From NCBI GenBank assembly GCA_902363375.1, contig CABIZX010000001.1, forward strand, positions 1,054,001 to 1,118,000: a stretch of 64,000 nt of DNA, read 5' to 3'. The notes beneath the pieces are model-generated. The model was given only the letters and a program-made list of their open reading frames with translations. It was not told where the DNA came from and did no database searches. The translations under genes were made by a program, and so were the position numbers. The first letter of the stretch is position 1. Every line of letters begins with the position of its first letter. Source of the DNA: Clostridiaceae bacterium (GTDB lineage: Bacteria > Bacillota > Clostridia > Clostridiales > Clostridiaceae). Below, piece after piece: positions 46,815 to 56,320 of this stretch.

Positions 46815-48239
46815 ATGAATTTTAATTATAAGGCTTCTACTTATGACGGATACGAATGTTATGATGAAGATAAATTCCACGATGAATGTGGCGTATATGG
46901 AATTTATAGTAAGAAAGATAATTTAGAAGTGGCAAAAAGGACCTATTATGGTCTTTATGCTCTTCAACATAGAGGACAAGAAAGTGCTGGAATAGCAACC
47001 TTTGATGGAAGTGATATGCATTGTCATAAGGATATGGGACTTGTGTCTGAGGTATTTAACAAGAAAATCTTAAAGTCATTAAGTGGATATAGTGCAATTG
47101 GACATGTTAGATACTCTACAGCGGGAGATAGTTCGGTAAAAAATGCTCAACCACTTATGGGAAAATTTAAACTTGGAAATATTGCTATAGCTCATAATGG
47201 TAACCTAACTAATGCGGATATAATAAGAGAGCTTTTAGAAGACTCTGGATGCATGTTTCAAACCTCTACTGATACTGAAGTAATTATTAATCTTATATCA
47301 AGAGGATCTAAAAAAGGGATACTTCAAAGTGTAATTGATTCTATGCAAGCAATAAAAGGATCTTTTGCTATTGTAATATTAACAGAAAATGAATTAATAG
47401 GTGTTAGAGATCCATATGGAATTAGACCACTATGTCTTGGAAAAGTAAATGACAGTTATGTATTAGCATCGGAAAGTTGTGCTCTAAATGCTACAGGAGT
47501 TGAATTTATTAGAAATGTTGAACCAGGTGAAATAGTTGTAATTAATGAGGAAGGCGTAAAATCCATTAAATTTGGTGAAAAATCTAAACTTGCGACTTGT
47601 TCTTTTGAATATATATATTTTGCAAGACCAGATAGTGTTATAGATGGTATTAGTGTAAATCAATCTAGATATAAGGCAGGTATTAAATTATATGAAGTAG
47701 CTCCTGTAGATGCTGATATAGTAGTTGGAGTTCCAGATTCAGGAATGTCTGCTGCTATGGGATATGCAAAAGCTTCAGGGATACCTATAGACATGGCACT
47801 TATTAAAAATAAATATATTGGGAGAACCTTTATAGCCCCAACTCAAGAAGAAAGGGAAGCATCAGTAAATGTTAAGCTCAATGTTATAAAAGAAAATGTC
47901 ATTGGAAAGAGAATAGTTCTAATAGATGATTCTATAGTACGTGGGACTACTAGTAAGAGATTAGTTGCTATGCTTAAGGAGGCAGGAGCTGCTGAAGTTC
48001 ATTTTAGAGTTTGCTCTCCTAAAGTTAAATATCCTTGTTATTATGGCATCGATATCCCTTATAGAAGCCAGCTTATAGGCGAGAAGATGAATGAAAAAGA
48101 AATTGGAGAAGTAATTGGAGCTGACAGTTTAGTATATCTTTCAAAGCAGGATTTATTGGATTGTCTTGGAAGTGACCAAGGATTTTGTTGTGGTTGTTTT
48201 GATGGCGAATACCCAATTTCAGCACCAGTAAGAATATAG
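46815..48239 (+). CDS. purF: Amidophosphoribosyltransferase
   Basis: A 474-aa glutamine-PRPP amidotransferase, the first committed step of purine synthesis. A 24-residue propeptide precedes the catalytic Cys25 (DECGVYGIYS), which must be exposed by processing. The Ntn glutaminase part has HRGQESAGIATF and RYSTAG; the phosphoribosyltransferase part has VLIDDSIVRGTTS-like residues. Cys in the C-terminal GFCCGCFDGEYP and others suggest the 4Fe-4S cluster of the Bacillus-type enzyme. AGGAGG precedes the ATG. It is the fourth gene of the pur operon. Confidence 0.96.
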   Translation: MNFNYKASTYDGYECYDEDKFHDECGVYGIYSKKDNLEVAKRTYYGLYALQHRGQESAGIATFDGSDMHCHKDMGLVSEVFNKKILKSLSGYSAIGHVRYSTAGDSSVKNAQPLMGKFKLGNIAIAHNGNLTNADIIRELLEDSGCMFQTSTDTEVIINLISRGSKKGILQSVIDSMQAIKGSFAIVILTENELIGVRDPYGIRPLCLGKVNDSYVLASESCALNATGVEFIRNVEPGEIVVINEEGVKSIKFGEKSKLATCSFEYIYFARPDSVIDGISVNQSRYKAGIKLYEVAPVDADIVVGVPDSGMSAAMGYAKASGIPIDMALIKNKYIGRTFIAPTQEEREASVNVKLNVIKENVIGKRIVLIDDSIVRGTTSKRLVAMLKEAGAAEVHFRVCSPKVKYPCYYGIDIPYRSQLIGEKMNEKEIGEVIGADSLVYLSKQDLLDCLGSDQGFCCGCFDGEYPISAPVRI

Positions 48240-48255
48240 TAAGGAGTGATGTAGG

Positions 48256-49254
48256 ATGATTACATACAAAGATGCAGGAGTTAATATAGAAGAGGGGTAT
48301 AAGGCTGTAAAGCTTATGAAGGAGTATACAGCTAGGACTTTAACTTCATCAGTTCTAAATGGAATTGGAAGCTTTGCAGGAATGGTAAAACTTCCTGAGG
48401 GGTATAAAAAGCCTGTATTAGTTTCGGGCACCGATGGAGTAGGAACTAAGATTGAAATTGCAATTAAACTTAAAAAATTTGATACAGTTGGTATAGATTG
48501 TGTAGCTATGTGTGTAAACGACATTCTATGTCATGGTGCTAAACCTTTATTTTTCTTAGATTACATTGCTTGTGGTAAGCTAGATTCTATGATAGCTAGT
48601 GATATTGTGAAGGGTGTTAGTGAAGGGTGTTTACAAAGTTATGCTTCTCTTATTGGTGGAGAAACAGCGGAAATGCCAGGAATGTATAACATTGGAGATT
48701 ATGATCTTGCAGGATTTGCAGTTGGAATTGTAGATGAAGATGAAATTATAGATGGAAGTAAGATAAAAGAGGGAGATGCTCTTATTGGAATAGCTTCCTC
48801 AGGTATACACAGTAATGGATATTCATTAGTAAGAAAAGTTGTTACAAATTATGATGAAATCCTTGAAGGAAGAACCCTAGGAGATATTTTGTTACAACCA
48901 ACGAAGATATATGTAAAACCTATACTAGCTCTTTTGGAGAAGTTTGATATACATGGAATGGCTCATATAACTGGTGGTGGATTTTATGAAAATATACCAA
49001 GGATGTTTAAAGAAAGTTTTACAGCTGAAATAAGAAAAGACTCATTCCCAAGACAACCTATATTTAAATATTTAATAGAAAAAGGTATAGATGAATATCA
49101 TATGTTTAATACATTTAATATGGGAATAGGCATGGTACTAGCAGTAGATAACTCAATAAAAGAGGATGTTATTGAGGAGCTAAAAGGACTTGGCGAGGAA
49201 GCTTATATAATAGGTAAGGTACAAGCTGGAGGTGGCGGAGTTTGCTTAATATAG
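48256..49254 (+). CDS. purM: Phosphoribosylformylglycinamidine cyclo-ligase
   Basis: A 332-aa AIR synthetase. Motifs visible are ITYKDAGVNIEEGYKAV at the N-terminus, SGTDGVGTKIEIA, GIDCVAMCVNDI, GGETAEMPGMY and AHITGGGFYENIPRM. It closes FGAM to AIR with ATP. AAGGAGTGATG precedes the ATG 17 bases after purF. Its last 13 bases overlap purN. Confidence 0.96.
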   Translation: MITYKDAGVNIEEGYKAVKLMKEYTARTLTSSVLNGIGSFAGMVKLPEGYKKPVLVSGTDGVGTKIEIAIKLKKFDTVGIDCVAMCVNDILCHGAKPLFFLDYIACGKLDSMIASDIVKGVSEGCLQSYASLIGGETAEMPGMYNIGDYDLAGFAVGIVDEDEIIDGSKIKEGDALIGIASSGIHSNGYSLVRKVVTNYDEILEGRTLGDILLQPTKIYVKPILALLEKFDIHGMAHITGGGFYENIPRMFKESFTAEIRKDSFPRQPIFKYLIEKGIDEYHMFNTFNMGIGMVLAVDNSIKEDVIEELKGLGEEAYIIGKVQAGGGGVCLI

Positions 49255-49856
49255 CAGTGCTTATTTCTGGTGGTGGAACAAATCTACAGTCAATTATTGA
49301 TAGTATTAAAAATGGATATTTAAAAAATGTAAGAATAAAATACGTTGTCAGTGATAGACCTGGAACTTTTGGACTTGAAAGAGCAAAAGCATATGGTATA
49401 GATGTTTTAGTTTTTGATAGAAAAATATATAAAAATGAACTAAATAAAAATATTTATCAAAAGTTAAAAGGTGAAGTAGACCTAATAGTTCTTGCTGGCT
49501 ATTTATCAATAATTTCATCACCTTTAATAGAAGGATTTAAAAATAAAATAATTAATATTCATCCTTCATTAATTCCAAGTTTTTGTGGTAGAGGTATGTA
49601 TGGAATTAAAGTTCATGAAGCAGCTATAAGCTATGGAGTAAAGGTTAGTGGATGTACTGTGCATTTTGTAGATGAAAATACAGATACAGGAGCTATAATT
49701 CTTCAAAATGTAGTAAAAGTGTATGCAGAAGATACACCGGAAGAACTGCAAAAAAGGATATTAAAGGAAGAGCATAAAGTATTACCTACGGCTATAAAGC
49801 TTATAAGTGAAGGTAAAGTTTCTATGGAAGGTAGAAAAGTTATTATAAAGGAGTAA
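49242..49856 (+). CDS. purN: Phosphoribosylglycinamide formyltransferase
   Basis: A 204-aa 10-formyl-THF-dependent GAR transformylase: NIAVLISGGGTNLQSIID, then VVSDRPGTFGLERA, VLAGYLSI, NIHPSLIPSFCGRGMYG (catalytic Asn-His region), and GCTVHFVDENTDTGAIILQ with the Asp. The start is TTG 49242, with GGAGG in the end of purM at a good distance; it overlaps purM by 13 bases, so translation is coupled. All catalytic residues are present. Confidence 0.94.
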   Translation: MLNIAVLISGGGTNLQSIIDSIKNGYLKNVRIKYVVSDRPGTFGLERAKAYGIDVLVFDRKIYKNELNKNIYQKLKGEVDLIVLAGYLSIISSPLIEGFKNKIINIHPSLIPSFCGRGMYGIKVHEAAISYGVKVSGCTVHFVDENTDTGAIILQNVVKVYAEDTPEELQKRILKEEHKVLPTAIKLISEGKVSMEGRKVIIKE

Positions 49857-49862
49857 TAAACT

Positions 49863-51377
49863 ATGAAGAGAGCATTAATAAGTGTATATGATAAAAGTGG
49901 AATAGTGGATTTTACAAAATTTTTAGTAGATCAAGGGGTAGAAATAATATCTACTGGAGGAACATATAATCTTTTAAAAGAAAATCATATAAATGTTAAA
50001 GAAGTAGCAGAAGTTACTAATGCACAAGAAATGTTAGACGGAAGGGTGAAAACTCTACATCCTGTAATTCATGGTGGCATACTTGCTATTAGGGACAATG
50101 AAGAACATATGAAAACTTTAAAAGAAAGAAATATAGATACCATAGATTTAGTATGTGTTAATTTATATCCTTTCTTTGAAAAAGTTAAGGAAGGTTTAAC
50201 TTTTGAAGATACTATAGAATTCATAGATATAGGCGGACCGACAATGCTTAGAAGTGCTGCTAAAAATTTTAGAGATGTAGTAGTAATAAGTGATTCTGAA
50301 GATTATAAGCTAGTTATGGAAGAGATTAAGACAAAGGGAGAAGTTTCTTTTGAAACTCGTAAATATCTTGCTATGAAGGTGTTTAACTTAACTACAGCAT
50401 ATGATAGTGCAATATGTGAATATTTATTAAACAACATAGAAAGTAAAGATGTAATTTCAAATAAATACTTATCCTTATCCTATGAGAAGATGGATGACTT
50501 AAGGTATGGAGAAAATCCACATCAAAGTGCTACAGTATTTACTAATACGAATAAAACTGGAATGCTTAATCATATAGAAATTTTAAATGGAAAACCTCTT
50601 TCTTATAATAATATAAAAGATATGGATATAGCTTGGAAGGTAGTAAATGAATTTGAAGAAATTACTTGCTGTGCCTTAAAACATAACACACCATGTGGGG
50701 TTGCTGTAGGTACTTCAGCTTTAGATGTTTATGTGAAGGCTTATAATTGTGATTCTGTTTCAATTTTTGGAGGAATAGTGGCTCTTAATACTAAAGTAAC
50801 TAAAGAAGCAGCAGAAGAAATGAAGAAAACTTTTTTAGAAATTATCATTGCGCCAGAATTTGAAGAGGACGCTTTAGAAGTTCTTAAAACAAAAAAGAAT
50901 TTAAGAGTTATAAAGTGTGGCAGCAAACCAAGTGATAAAAAGGAAATACTTTCAGTAGATGGTGGAATACTAGTTCAAGATGTAGACAAAAAAATTTATG
51001 AAGAATTAAATATAGTTACAGAAGTTCAACCAGATAAGAAATACATAGATGATATGGTATTTGGAATGAAAGTTTGTAAATATGTTAAATCTAATGCCAT
51101 TGTAGTAGTTAAAGACGGCATAGCTAAGGGAATTGCTGGTGGACAAGTAAATAGGATTTGGGCTACTACTCAGGCTATAGATAGAGCTGGAGATGGAGTA
51201 ATTCTCGCATCAGATGCATTTTTCCCATTTAGAGATTGTGTAGATGAGGCACATAAACATAATATAAAGGGAATAATTCAGCCAGGTGGATCTATGAGAG
51301 ATCAAGAGAGTATTGATGCATGTAATGAATATGGAATACCTATGGTTTTTACAGGTATTAGACATTTTAAACATTAA
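49863..51377 (+). CDS. purH: Bifunctional AICAR transformylase / IMP cyclohydrolase
   Basis: This 504-aa enzyme has an MGS-like IMP cyclohydrolase domain at the N-terminus ([43 protein letters not shown]) and an AICAR transformylase domain with [27 protein letters not shown] and the C-terminal [14 protein letters not shown]. It performs the last two steps to IMP. It begins six bases after purN behind AAAGGAG. Confidence 0.96.
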   Translation: MKRALISVYDKSGIVDFTKFLVDQGVEIISTGGTYNLLKENHINVKEVAEVTNAQEMLDGRVKTLHPVIHGGILAIRDNEEHMKTLKERNIDTIDLVCVNLYPFFEKVKEGLTFEDTIEFIDIGGPTMLRSAAKNFRDVVVISDSEDYKLVMEEIKTKGEVSFETRKYLAMKVFNLTTAYDSAICEYLLNNIESKDVISNKYLSLSYEKMDDLRYGENPHQSATVFTNTNKTGMLNHIEILNGKPLSYNNIKDMDIAWKVVNEFEEITCCALKHNTPCGVAVGTSALDVYVKAYNCDSVSIFGGIVALNTKVTKEAAEEMKKTFLEIIIAPEFEEDALEVLKTKKNLRVIKCGSKPSDKKEILSVDGGILVQDVDKKIYEELNIVTEVQPDKKYIDDMVFGMKVCKYVKSNAIVVVKDGIAKGIAGGQVNRIWATTQAIDRAGDGVILASDAFFPFRDCVDEAHKHNIKGIIQPGGSMRDQESIDACNEYGIPMVFTGIRHFKH

Positions 51378-51407
51378 TATCTTAAAGATTAATCTTGAGG
51401 TGATTTT

Positions 51408-52652
51408 ATGAAAATTTTAGTTATAGGAAATGGTGGAAGGGAACATGCTATAGCATGGAAACTTGCAGGGGATGAGAGGGTTACTAAAATATATTGTGCT
51501 CCAGGAAATGGTGGAACCTTTATAGAGGATAAATGTGAAAATATTAATATAGTAGATAATAATGAACTTTTAAATTTTGCTTTAGACAATGCAATAGATT
51601 TAACTGTAGTTGGACCTGAAATATATCTTTGTAATGGAATAGTGGACTTATTTAAAAGTTACAATTTAAAAATATTTGGTCCCAATCAGAAAGCTGCAAC
51701 TCTTGAAGGAAGTAAAACTTTTGCTAAGGAGTTTATGAAAAAGTATGGAGTTAAAACTGCAGCCTACGAAGCCTTCAACGATTCAAAGGAAGCCATAGAA
51801 TATTTGAAAAAAGCCGAATATCCAATAGTTATAAAAGCGGATGGACTTGCCGCTGGAAAAGGGGTTATTATAGCTGAATCTATGGAAGATGGAATTAAGG
51901 CTATAAATGATTTAATGATTAATGATACCCTTGGGGGAGCGGGAAAAGAAATCATAATAGAGGAATTTTTGCAGGGAGTAGAAGCTTCAATATTAAGTGT
52001 TACTGATGGAAAAACTATAATTCCATTTATGTCATCTAAGGATCATAAGACTATATTTGAGGATAATAAAGGGCCTAATACAGGCGGAATGGGAACTGTG
52101 GCACCAAACCCATATTGTGATGAGAAAATTTTAAAAGTTTTTCAGGAAGATATTTTAAAACCGACCCTTAGAGGAATACAAACAGAGAACTTAGACTATG
52201 TGGGTATTATTTTCTTTGGACTTATGATTTGTGAAAAAGGGGTATATCTGTTAGAGTATAATGTTAGAATGGGTGACCCAGAGACTCAAGTAATATTACC
52301 ACTTATGGAGAGTTCATTTCTTGATATAATTGAAGCTGCCATAGAAGGAAAACTTAGTAGAGATATGGTAAAATTTAAGCAAATGACAGCTTGTTGCGTC
52401 ATAGGAGCTTCAAAAGGATATCCTGGAAAATATGAAAAAGGCGAATTAATCACTGGTGTTCAAGAATGCAGTGAAAAAGTATTTATTGCTGGAGCAGAGG
52501 TTAGATATAACAAATTGATTACAAGCGGTGGAAGAGTCTTAGGAGTTACAGCAATAGGAAATGATTTATCAGAAGCTAGAGATAAGGCTTATAAAGCATT
52601 GTCAGAAGTTAAATTTAATGGAATGTATTATAGACAAGATATAGGAAAATAG
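51408..52652 (+). CDS. purD: Phosphoribosylamine-glycine ligase
   Basis: A 414-aa ATP-grasp ligase. LVIGNGGREHAIAWKL, VVGPEIYL, the grasp motifs ADGLAAGKGVIIA and SSKDHKTIFEDNKGPNTGGMGTVAP, and YNVRMGDPETQVILPLM are all typical of PurD. It makes GAR from phosphoribosylamine, glycine and ATP. It is the last gene of the operon, followed by a very strong terminator. The operon therefore encodes PurF, D, N, L, M, E, C and H; only purB is missing here. Confidence 0.95.
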   Translation: MKILVIGNGGREHAIAWKLAGDERVTKIYCAPGNGGTFIEDKCENINIVDNNELLNFALDNAIDLTVVGPEIYLCNGIVDLFKSYNLKIFGPNQKAATLEGSKTFAKEFMKKYGVKTAAYEAFNDSKEAIEYLKKAEYPIVIKADGLAAGKGVIIAESMEDGIKAINDLMINDTLGGAGKEIIIEEFLQGVEASILSVTDGKTIIPFMSSKDHKTIFEDNKGPNTGGMGTVAPNPYCDEKILKVFQEDILKPTLRGIQTENLDYVGIIFFGLMICEKGVYLLEYNVRMGDPETQVILPLMESSFLDIIEAAIEGKLSRDMVKFKQMTACCVIGASKGYPGKYEKGELITGVQECSEKVFIAGAEVRYNKLITSGGRVLGVTAIGNDLSEARDKAYKALSEVKFNGMYYRQDIGK

Positions 52653-52656
52653 AATG

Positions 52657-52701
52657 AAAAAATGCTAAGTGATGGAAAAAGACATCACTTAGCATTTTTT
52701 T
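52657..52701. terminator. Bidirectional terminator between purD and the AraC gene
   Basis: An 18-bp perfect stem (52657-52674 with 52683-52700; core TGCTAAGTGATG) with an eight-base loop and T-runs on both strands. It overlaps the last codons of the convergent AraC gene. Confidence 0.88.
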
Positions 52702-53507
52702 CTATACTCACTTGGCGATATATTATAATATCTAGCGAAAACCTTAGAAAAATAATTTTGGTCACTAAATCCACAACACTTAGAAATATAATTTATAGAA
52801 TAATTATGATTCTTTAAAAGCTTTAAAGAATTTTCTAATCTAACCTTTGTTAAATATTCATTAATGGTTTCATTATAAGTATTTTTAAAGGTAATAAAAA
52901 GAGAAGAACGACTGCAGAAGAAGGTATCACATAACAAATCAATGGATATTTTTTTATTAAAGTTTTCATTGATATATTTCTTAATTTCATGAGCTAAATT
53001 CTTATCTTCCAAATTAAAATGATTATTTAAGGTCAAATATCTAGCACATATATTCATTATTGATATGCAAGATTGAATTTTATCTTTAGAGCTAGTAGGA
53101 AGTTTTTCTATATTACTATAGATATTAGAAGTATCCATTAAGTACTTTTTAGACATTTCAAATACGTAGGATTTACTATCAGGTAGGTCATCTATAGTTT
53201 GTCCCATCATCAAGTACCCTGATAATACTCCAAAGTTGTATATAGGAGCAACGGCTTCATATAAACCAAATTTACATCTATAGAAGTAAACTTCCTTTTT
53301 CTCTTGTACAATTTTAAAAGCCTCTCTATCATTTTTCACACATAATTTTTTAGCTGATTCGTTTTCTTGAATTAAAGAACAAAAGGAAGAAAGATTTTGA
53401 GGGTAGGCAATAATTTCGTTAAAGTTAGTATCATATATAGAAATTCTGAATCCAGATATATTATGTAGATCTTTTAAAACAATATTTAATTTAGAAAGGT
53501 TATCCAT
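52689..53507 (-). CDS. AraC-family regulator with PocR sensory domain
   Basis: A 272-aa regulator. Residues about 1-150 match a PocR ligand-binding domain: LHNISGFRISIYDTNFNEI, FCSLIQENESAKKLCVKND, YFYRCKFGLYEAVAPI and LSGYLMMGQ, with the conserved Cys residues visible. Residues about 170-272 are an AraC HTH (IDLLCDTFFCSRSSLFITFKNTY, then YISKCCGFSDQNYFSKVFARYY). PocR domains sense small hydrocarbon or sugar-derived ligands in some systems; the ligand here is unknown. It is divergent from a nucleotidyltransferase/kinase pair, with a 14-bp inverted repeat in the gap that may be the operator. GGAGAG precedes the ATG. Confidence 0.86.
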   Translation of the reverse strand: MDNLSKLNIVLKDLHNISGFRISIYDTNFNEIIAYPQNLSSFCSLIQENESAKKLCVKNDREAFKIVQEKKEVYFYRCKFGLYEAVAPIYNFGVLSGYLMMGQTIDDLPDSKSYVFEMSKKYLMDTSNIYSNIEKLPTSSKDKIQSCISIMNICARYLTLNNHFNLEDKNLAHEIKKYINENFNKKISIDLLCDTFFCSRSSLFITFKNTYNETINEYLTKVRLENSLKLLKNHNYSINYISKCCGFSDQNYFSKVFARYYNISPSEYRKKC

Positions 53508-53522
53508 AGTACTCTCCTTTAT

Positions 53523-53561
53523 AATTAGTAAAATAGTAAAAATAAAACTATTTTACTAATT
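53523..53561. promoter_or_regulatory. Inverted repeat in the AraC/nucleotidyltransferase divergent region
   Basis: AATTAGTAAAATAG (53523-53536) and CTATTTTACTAATT (53548-53561) form a perfect 14-bp inverted repeat with an 11-base spacer. It lies between divergent genes and is a candidate operator. A direct hairpin role in RNA is also possible. Confidence 0.55.
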
Positions 53562-53637
53562 AGTATACTATTTTCAAGAGAAATATCAATATAAATATAT
53601 TATAATAAGTATTATGAAAATATATCCAACTTAGATT

Positions 53638-54576
53638 ATGGGAAAGGGGAGGATTACAATTAAGGAGCCAGTATTAGTTATTATGGCAGCAGGAATGGGA
53701 AGTAGATATGGAGGGCTTAAACAAATAGAACCTATAGATGAAGAAGGCCATAAAATTATCGATTTTTCTATATATGATGCTATAAGAGCAAATTTTAAAA
53801 AGATTATTTTTATTATAAAGAAAGAAATTGAGAAAGAGTTTAAGGATAAAATTGAAGAGAAAATAAGTAAACATATTCAAGTTGAATACGTTTATCAAGA
53901 ATTAGAGAATATACCAAAGCCTTATTCTATTCCGGAGGGGAGAGTGAAGCCTTGGGGAACAGGTCATGCCATTTTAAGCTGTATTGAAAGAATAGATGGA
54001 CCTTTCGCAGTTATTAACTCAGATGATTATTATGGTGTAAATGGATTTAAAATTTTATATGATTATTTAATTTCAATGGATGATAAGAAGCTTACTTACG
54101 CAATGGTAGGTTATAGACTTGAAAATACTCTTACGGATAATGGAGGAGTTGCTAGAGGCATATGTGATGTAGATGAGAATAATATGCTCATAGGAATTGA
54201 TGAAAGGACTTGCATAGAAAAAAGAAATAATGGAGCAGCTTATACTGAAGATGAAGGAAAAACATGGATTGAGGTATCGAAAGATAGTACTGTTTCTATG
54301 AATATGTGGGGATTTAGTAGTACTATATTGAAAGAGTTAAATAACAGATTTGTAGAATTTTTAGAGAAGCAGGTAACAAAGGAACCTCTTAAATCAGAAT
54401 ATTTTCTGCCAGAAGTAGTAGGACAACTACTGCTCGAGAGAAAAGCCACTGTAAAGGTGCTTAAGTCTACAGATAAGTGGTATGGAATTACGTATAAAGC
54501 AGATAAGGAAAGAGTTATGAAAGAAATTGCTAAATTAAAGTCTAATGGATTATATCCAGAAAAACTTTGGGAGTAA
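53638..54576 (+). CDS. Sugar-phosphate nucleotidyltransferase
   Basis: A 312-aa NTP_transferase protein. VLVIMAAGMGSRYGGLKQIEPI is the nucleotide-binding start, with VKPWGTGHAIL, FAVINSDDYYG and NMWGFSS following. The substrate is unknown, but the neighbouring NahK-like kinase suggests it activates an N-acetylhexosamine or hexose 1-phosphate to the UDP-sugar. The ATG at 53638 has no ribosome-binding site. AAAGGGGAGG (53642-53651) instead precedes an in-frame ATT at 53659, where homologous proteins would begin, so ATT initiation is possible and the true start is uncertain. The kinase follows after 21 bases. Confidence 0.82.
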   Translation: MGKGRITIKEPVLVIMAAGMGSRYGGLKQIEPIDEEGHKIIDFSIYDAIRANFKKIIFIIKKEIEKEFKDKIEEKISKHIQVEYVYQELENIPKPYSIPEGRVKPWGTGHAILSCIERIDGPFAVINSDDYYGVNGFKILYDYLISMDDKKLTYAMVGYRLENTLTDNGGVARGICDVDENNMLIGIDERTCIEKRNNGAAYTEDEGKTWIEVSKDSTVSMNMWGFSSTILKELNNRFVEFLEKQVTKEPLKSEYFLPEVVGQLLLERKATVKVLKSTDKWYGITYKADKERVMKEIAKLKSNGLYPEKLWE

Positions 54577-54597
54577 CAGAGAGAAAGGAATATAATT

Positions 54598-55719
54598 ATG
54601 TTAGAAATAAAACCTTGTTTGAAAATTGATGAAGCTATTGAGAATATTAATTTTATAGGAGAGTATATAGAATACACTCCTTATGGAAGTGGACATATTA
54701 ACGATACATTTTTAGTTAGATTTCAACAAAGTAATGGAAAAATTAAGAGGTATATTCTTCAAAGAATAAATCATAATATATTTAAAAATCCACTTCAATT
54801 GATGGAAAATATTGTAGGAGTTACATCGTTTTTAAAGTATAAAATAAAAGAAAATAGTGGGGATACAGATCGGGAGACTTTAAGTATTATTAAGACTAAG
54901 GAAGGAAATAGTTTTTTCAAAGATAGCATAGGTTCTTATTGGAGAGGGTATAGGTTTATAGAGAATGCTACCAGCTTTAATAAAGTGGAGACACCAGATA
55001 TATTTTATGAAAGTGCTATAGCCTTTGGTCATTTTCAAAATTTATTATCTGATTATGATGCTAGCACACTATACGAAACTATCCCAGATTTTCATAATAC
55101 TCCTATTAGACTTAAGGCTCTTAAATTAGCAATAGAGAAAGATAAATTTCAAAGGGTAAGAAATGTAGAGAAAGAGATAGAATTTATTATGAAGAGAGAA
55201 AATGAAACTCACTTTTTAATGGATATGCTTAAAGAAGGCAGCTTGCCTTTAAGAGTTACTCATAATGATACAAAGTTAAATAACATTATGATAGATAATG
55301 AAAGTGGAAAGGGAATATGTATTATTGATTTAGATACTATTATGCCAGGACTTTCAGTAAATGATTTTGGGGATTCAATTAGATTTGGAGCTAGCACAGG
55401 AGATGAAGATGAGAGAGACTTATCTAAGGTAAATTTAGATATGAATTTATTCGAAATATACACAAAAGGTTTTTTAAAGGGATGTGATGGTAGTCTTACA
55501 GAAAATGAAATAGATATGCTGCCTATGGGAGCTAAGATGATGACAATAGAATGTGGCATTAGATTCCTTACAGATTATATCAATGGAGATAATTATTTTA
55601 AAATTCATCGTCCAGAACATAACTTAGATAGGGCTAGAACTCAATTTAAACTAGTGGATGATATGGAAAAACAGTGGGAATATATGAAATCTATAGTAAA
55701 AGAATATAAAACCATATAA
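54598..55719 (+). CDS. N-acetylhexosamine 1-kinase-like phosphotransferase
   Basis: A 373-aa protein-kinase-fold small-molecule kinase. TPYGSGHINDTFLVRF is the nucleotide-binding start; RVTHNDTKLNNIMID is the catalytic loop with Asp and Asn; CIIDLDTIMPG supplies the metal-binding Asp; and DFGDSIRFGASTGDEDE follows. This set closely matches NahK, which phosphorylates GlcNAc/GalNAc at C1 in lacto-N-biose and mucin sugar use. No phosphorylase, epimerase or transporter is adjacent. It probably works with the nucleotidyltransferase upstream; a general hexosamine salvage role is inferred. Confidence 0.8.
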   Translation: MLEIKPCLKIDEAIENINFIGEYIEYTPYGSGHINDTFLVRFQQSNGKIKRYILQRINHNIFKNPLQLMENIVGVTSFLKYKIKENSGDTDRETLSIIKTKEGNSFFKDSIGSYWRGYRFIENATSFNKVETPDIFYESAIAFGHFQNLLSDYDASTLYETIPDFHNTPIRLKALKLAIEKDKFQRVRNVEKEIEFIMKRENETHFLMDMLKEGSLPLRVTHNDTKLNNIMIDNESGKGICIIDLDTIMPGLSVNDFGDSIRFGASTGDEDERDLSKVNLDMNLFEIYTKGFLKGCDGSLTENEIDMLPMGAKMMTIECGIRFLTDYINGDNYFKIHRPEHNLDRARTQFKLVDDMEKQWEYMKSIVKEYKTI

Positions 55720-55788
55720 ATTTATTATTATAGGTTTAAGTCGTGTAATATTTGGACAATATATAATTAAATGTGATAAATGAAACTT

Positions 55789-55965
55789 TATAATATTTCA
55801 GTTGAGCTTTCGCAAAAAACATTACTATTATTATGAAAATATTTAAGATGCACTTGGATAAATGCTTTAGTAAATCCATATTTTGAAACGGATGAGCATT
55901 AATAATATAAGTGATTCTTAACTATTTCTTTATATTAGTTTATTTTGTGAAAGCTCATTTTTGTG
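55789..55965 (+). ncRNA. Candidate structured non-coding RNA with its own promoter
   Basis: TATAAT at 55789-55794 places a start near 55801. The predicted transcript then begins with GAGCTTTCGCAAAA (55804-55817), which pairs over 14 contiguous positions (one G-U) with TTTTGTGAAAGCTC (55943-55956), and ends in ATTTTTGTG. Inside, TGC...ATCC and GGAT...GCA form a nested stem. No coding frame is evident. It may be a small RNA or a rod-shaped regulatory RNA. The -35 is weak. The remaining gap to 56180 has no recognisable feature. Confidence 0.45.
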
Positions 55966-56180
55966 TGAAATAGTAATTTATATATAGTAAAAAGATAAAA
56001 TTATATTTTGTATTTTTAGATGTATATGAAGGGGTTTAAATCTGATAATACATAGTAAGCAAGTTATTACGAATTTATTACAATATATTTTTTATATTGA
56101 AATTAATAAATACATAATGTATTATAATCAATATGTATACTTATATATTTACAACGCATACCAAAAAATGTAAGAAGGTA

Positions 56181-56242
56181 TTAACAAATTGATGAAAATT
56201 GTGTAGAATATATATGTGGAAGGTGCTAAAAGCACATTTTTT
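56181..56242 (+). promoter_or_regulatory. Promoter and immediate terminator hairpin upstream of the O-antigen-ligase-like gene
   Basis: TTAACA (56181-56186), 17 bases and TAGAAT (56204-56209) form a good promoter. The start would fall near 56216, and GTGCT-AAA-AGCAC (56223-56235) plus a run of six T (56237-56242) follows at once. Transcripts would end after about 27 bases unless the hairpin is overcome, so attenuation or a tiny RNA is possible. Confidence 0.5.
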
Positions 56243-56320
56243 ATGCCAAATTATCAAATGAAATAATTTCCATAATAATATCATAATATATATATACGTG
56301 GAAAAGTAAAGGTGAAGATT

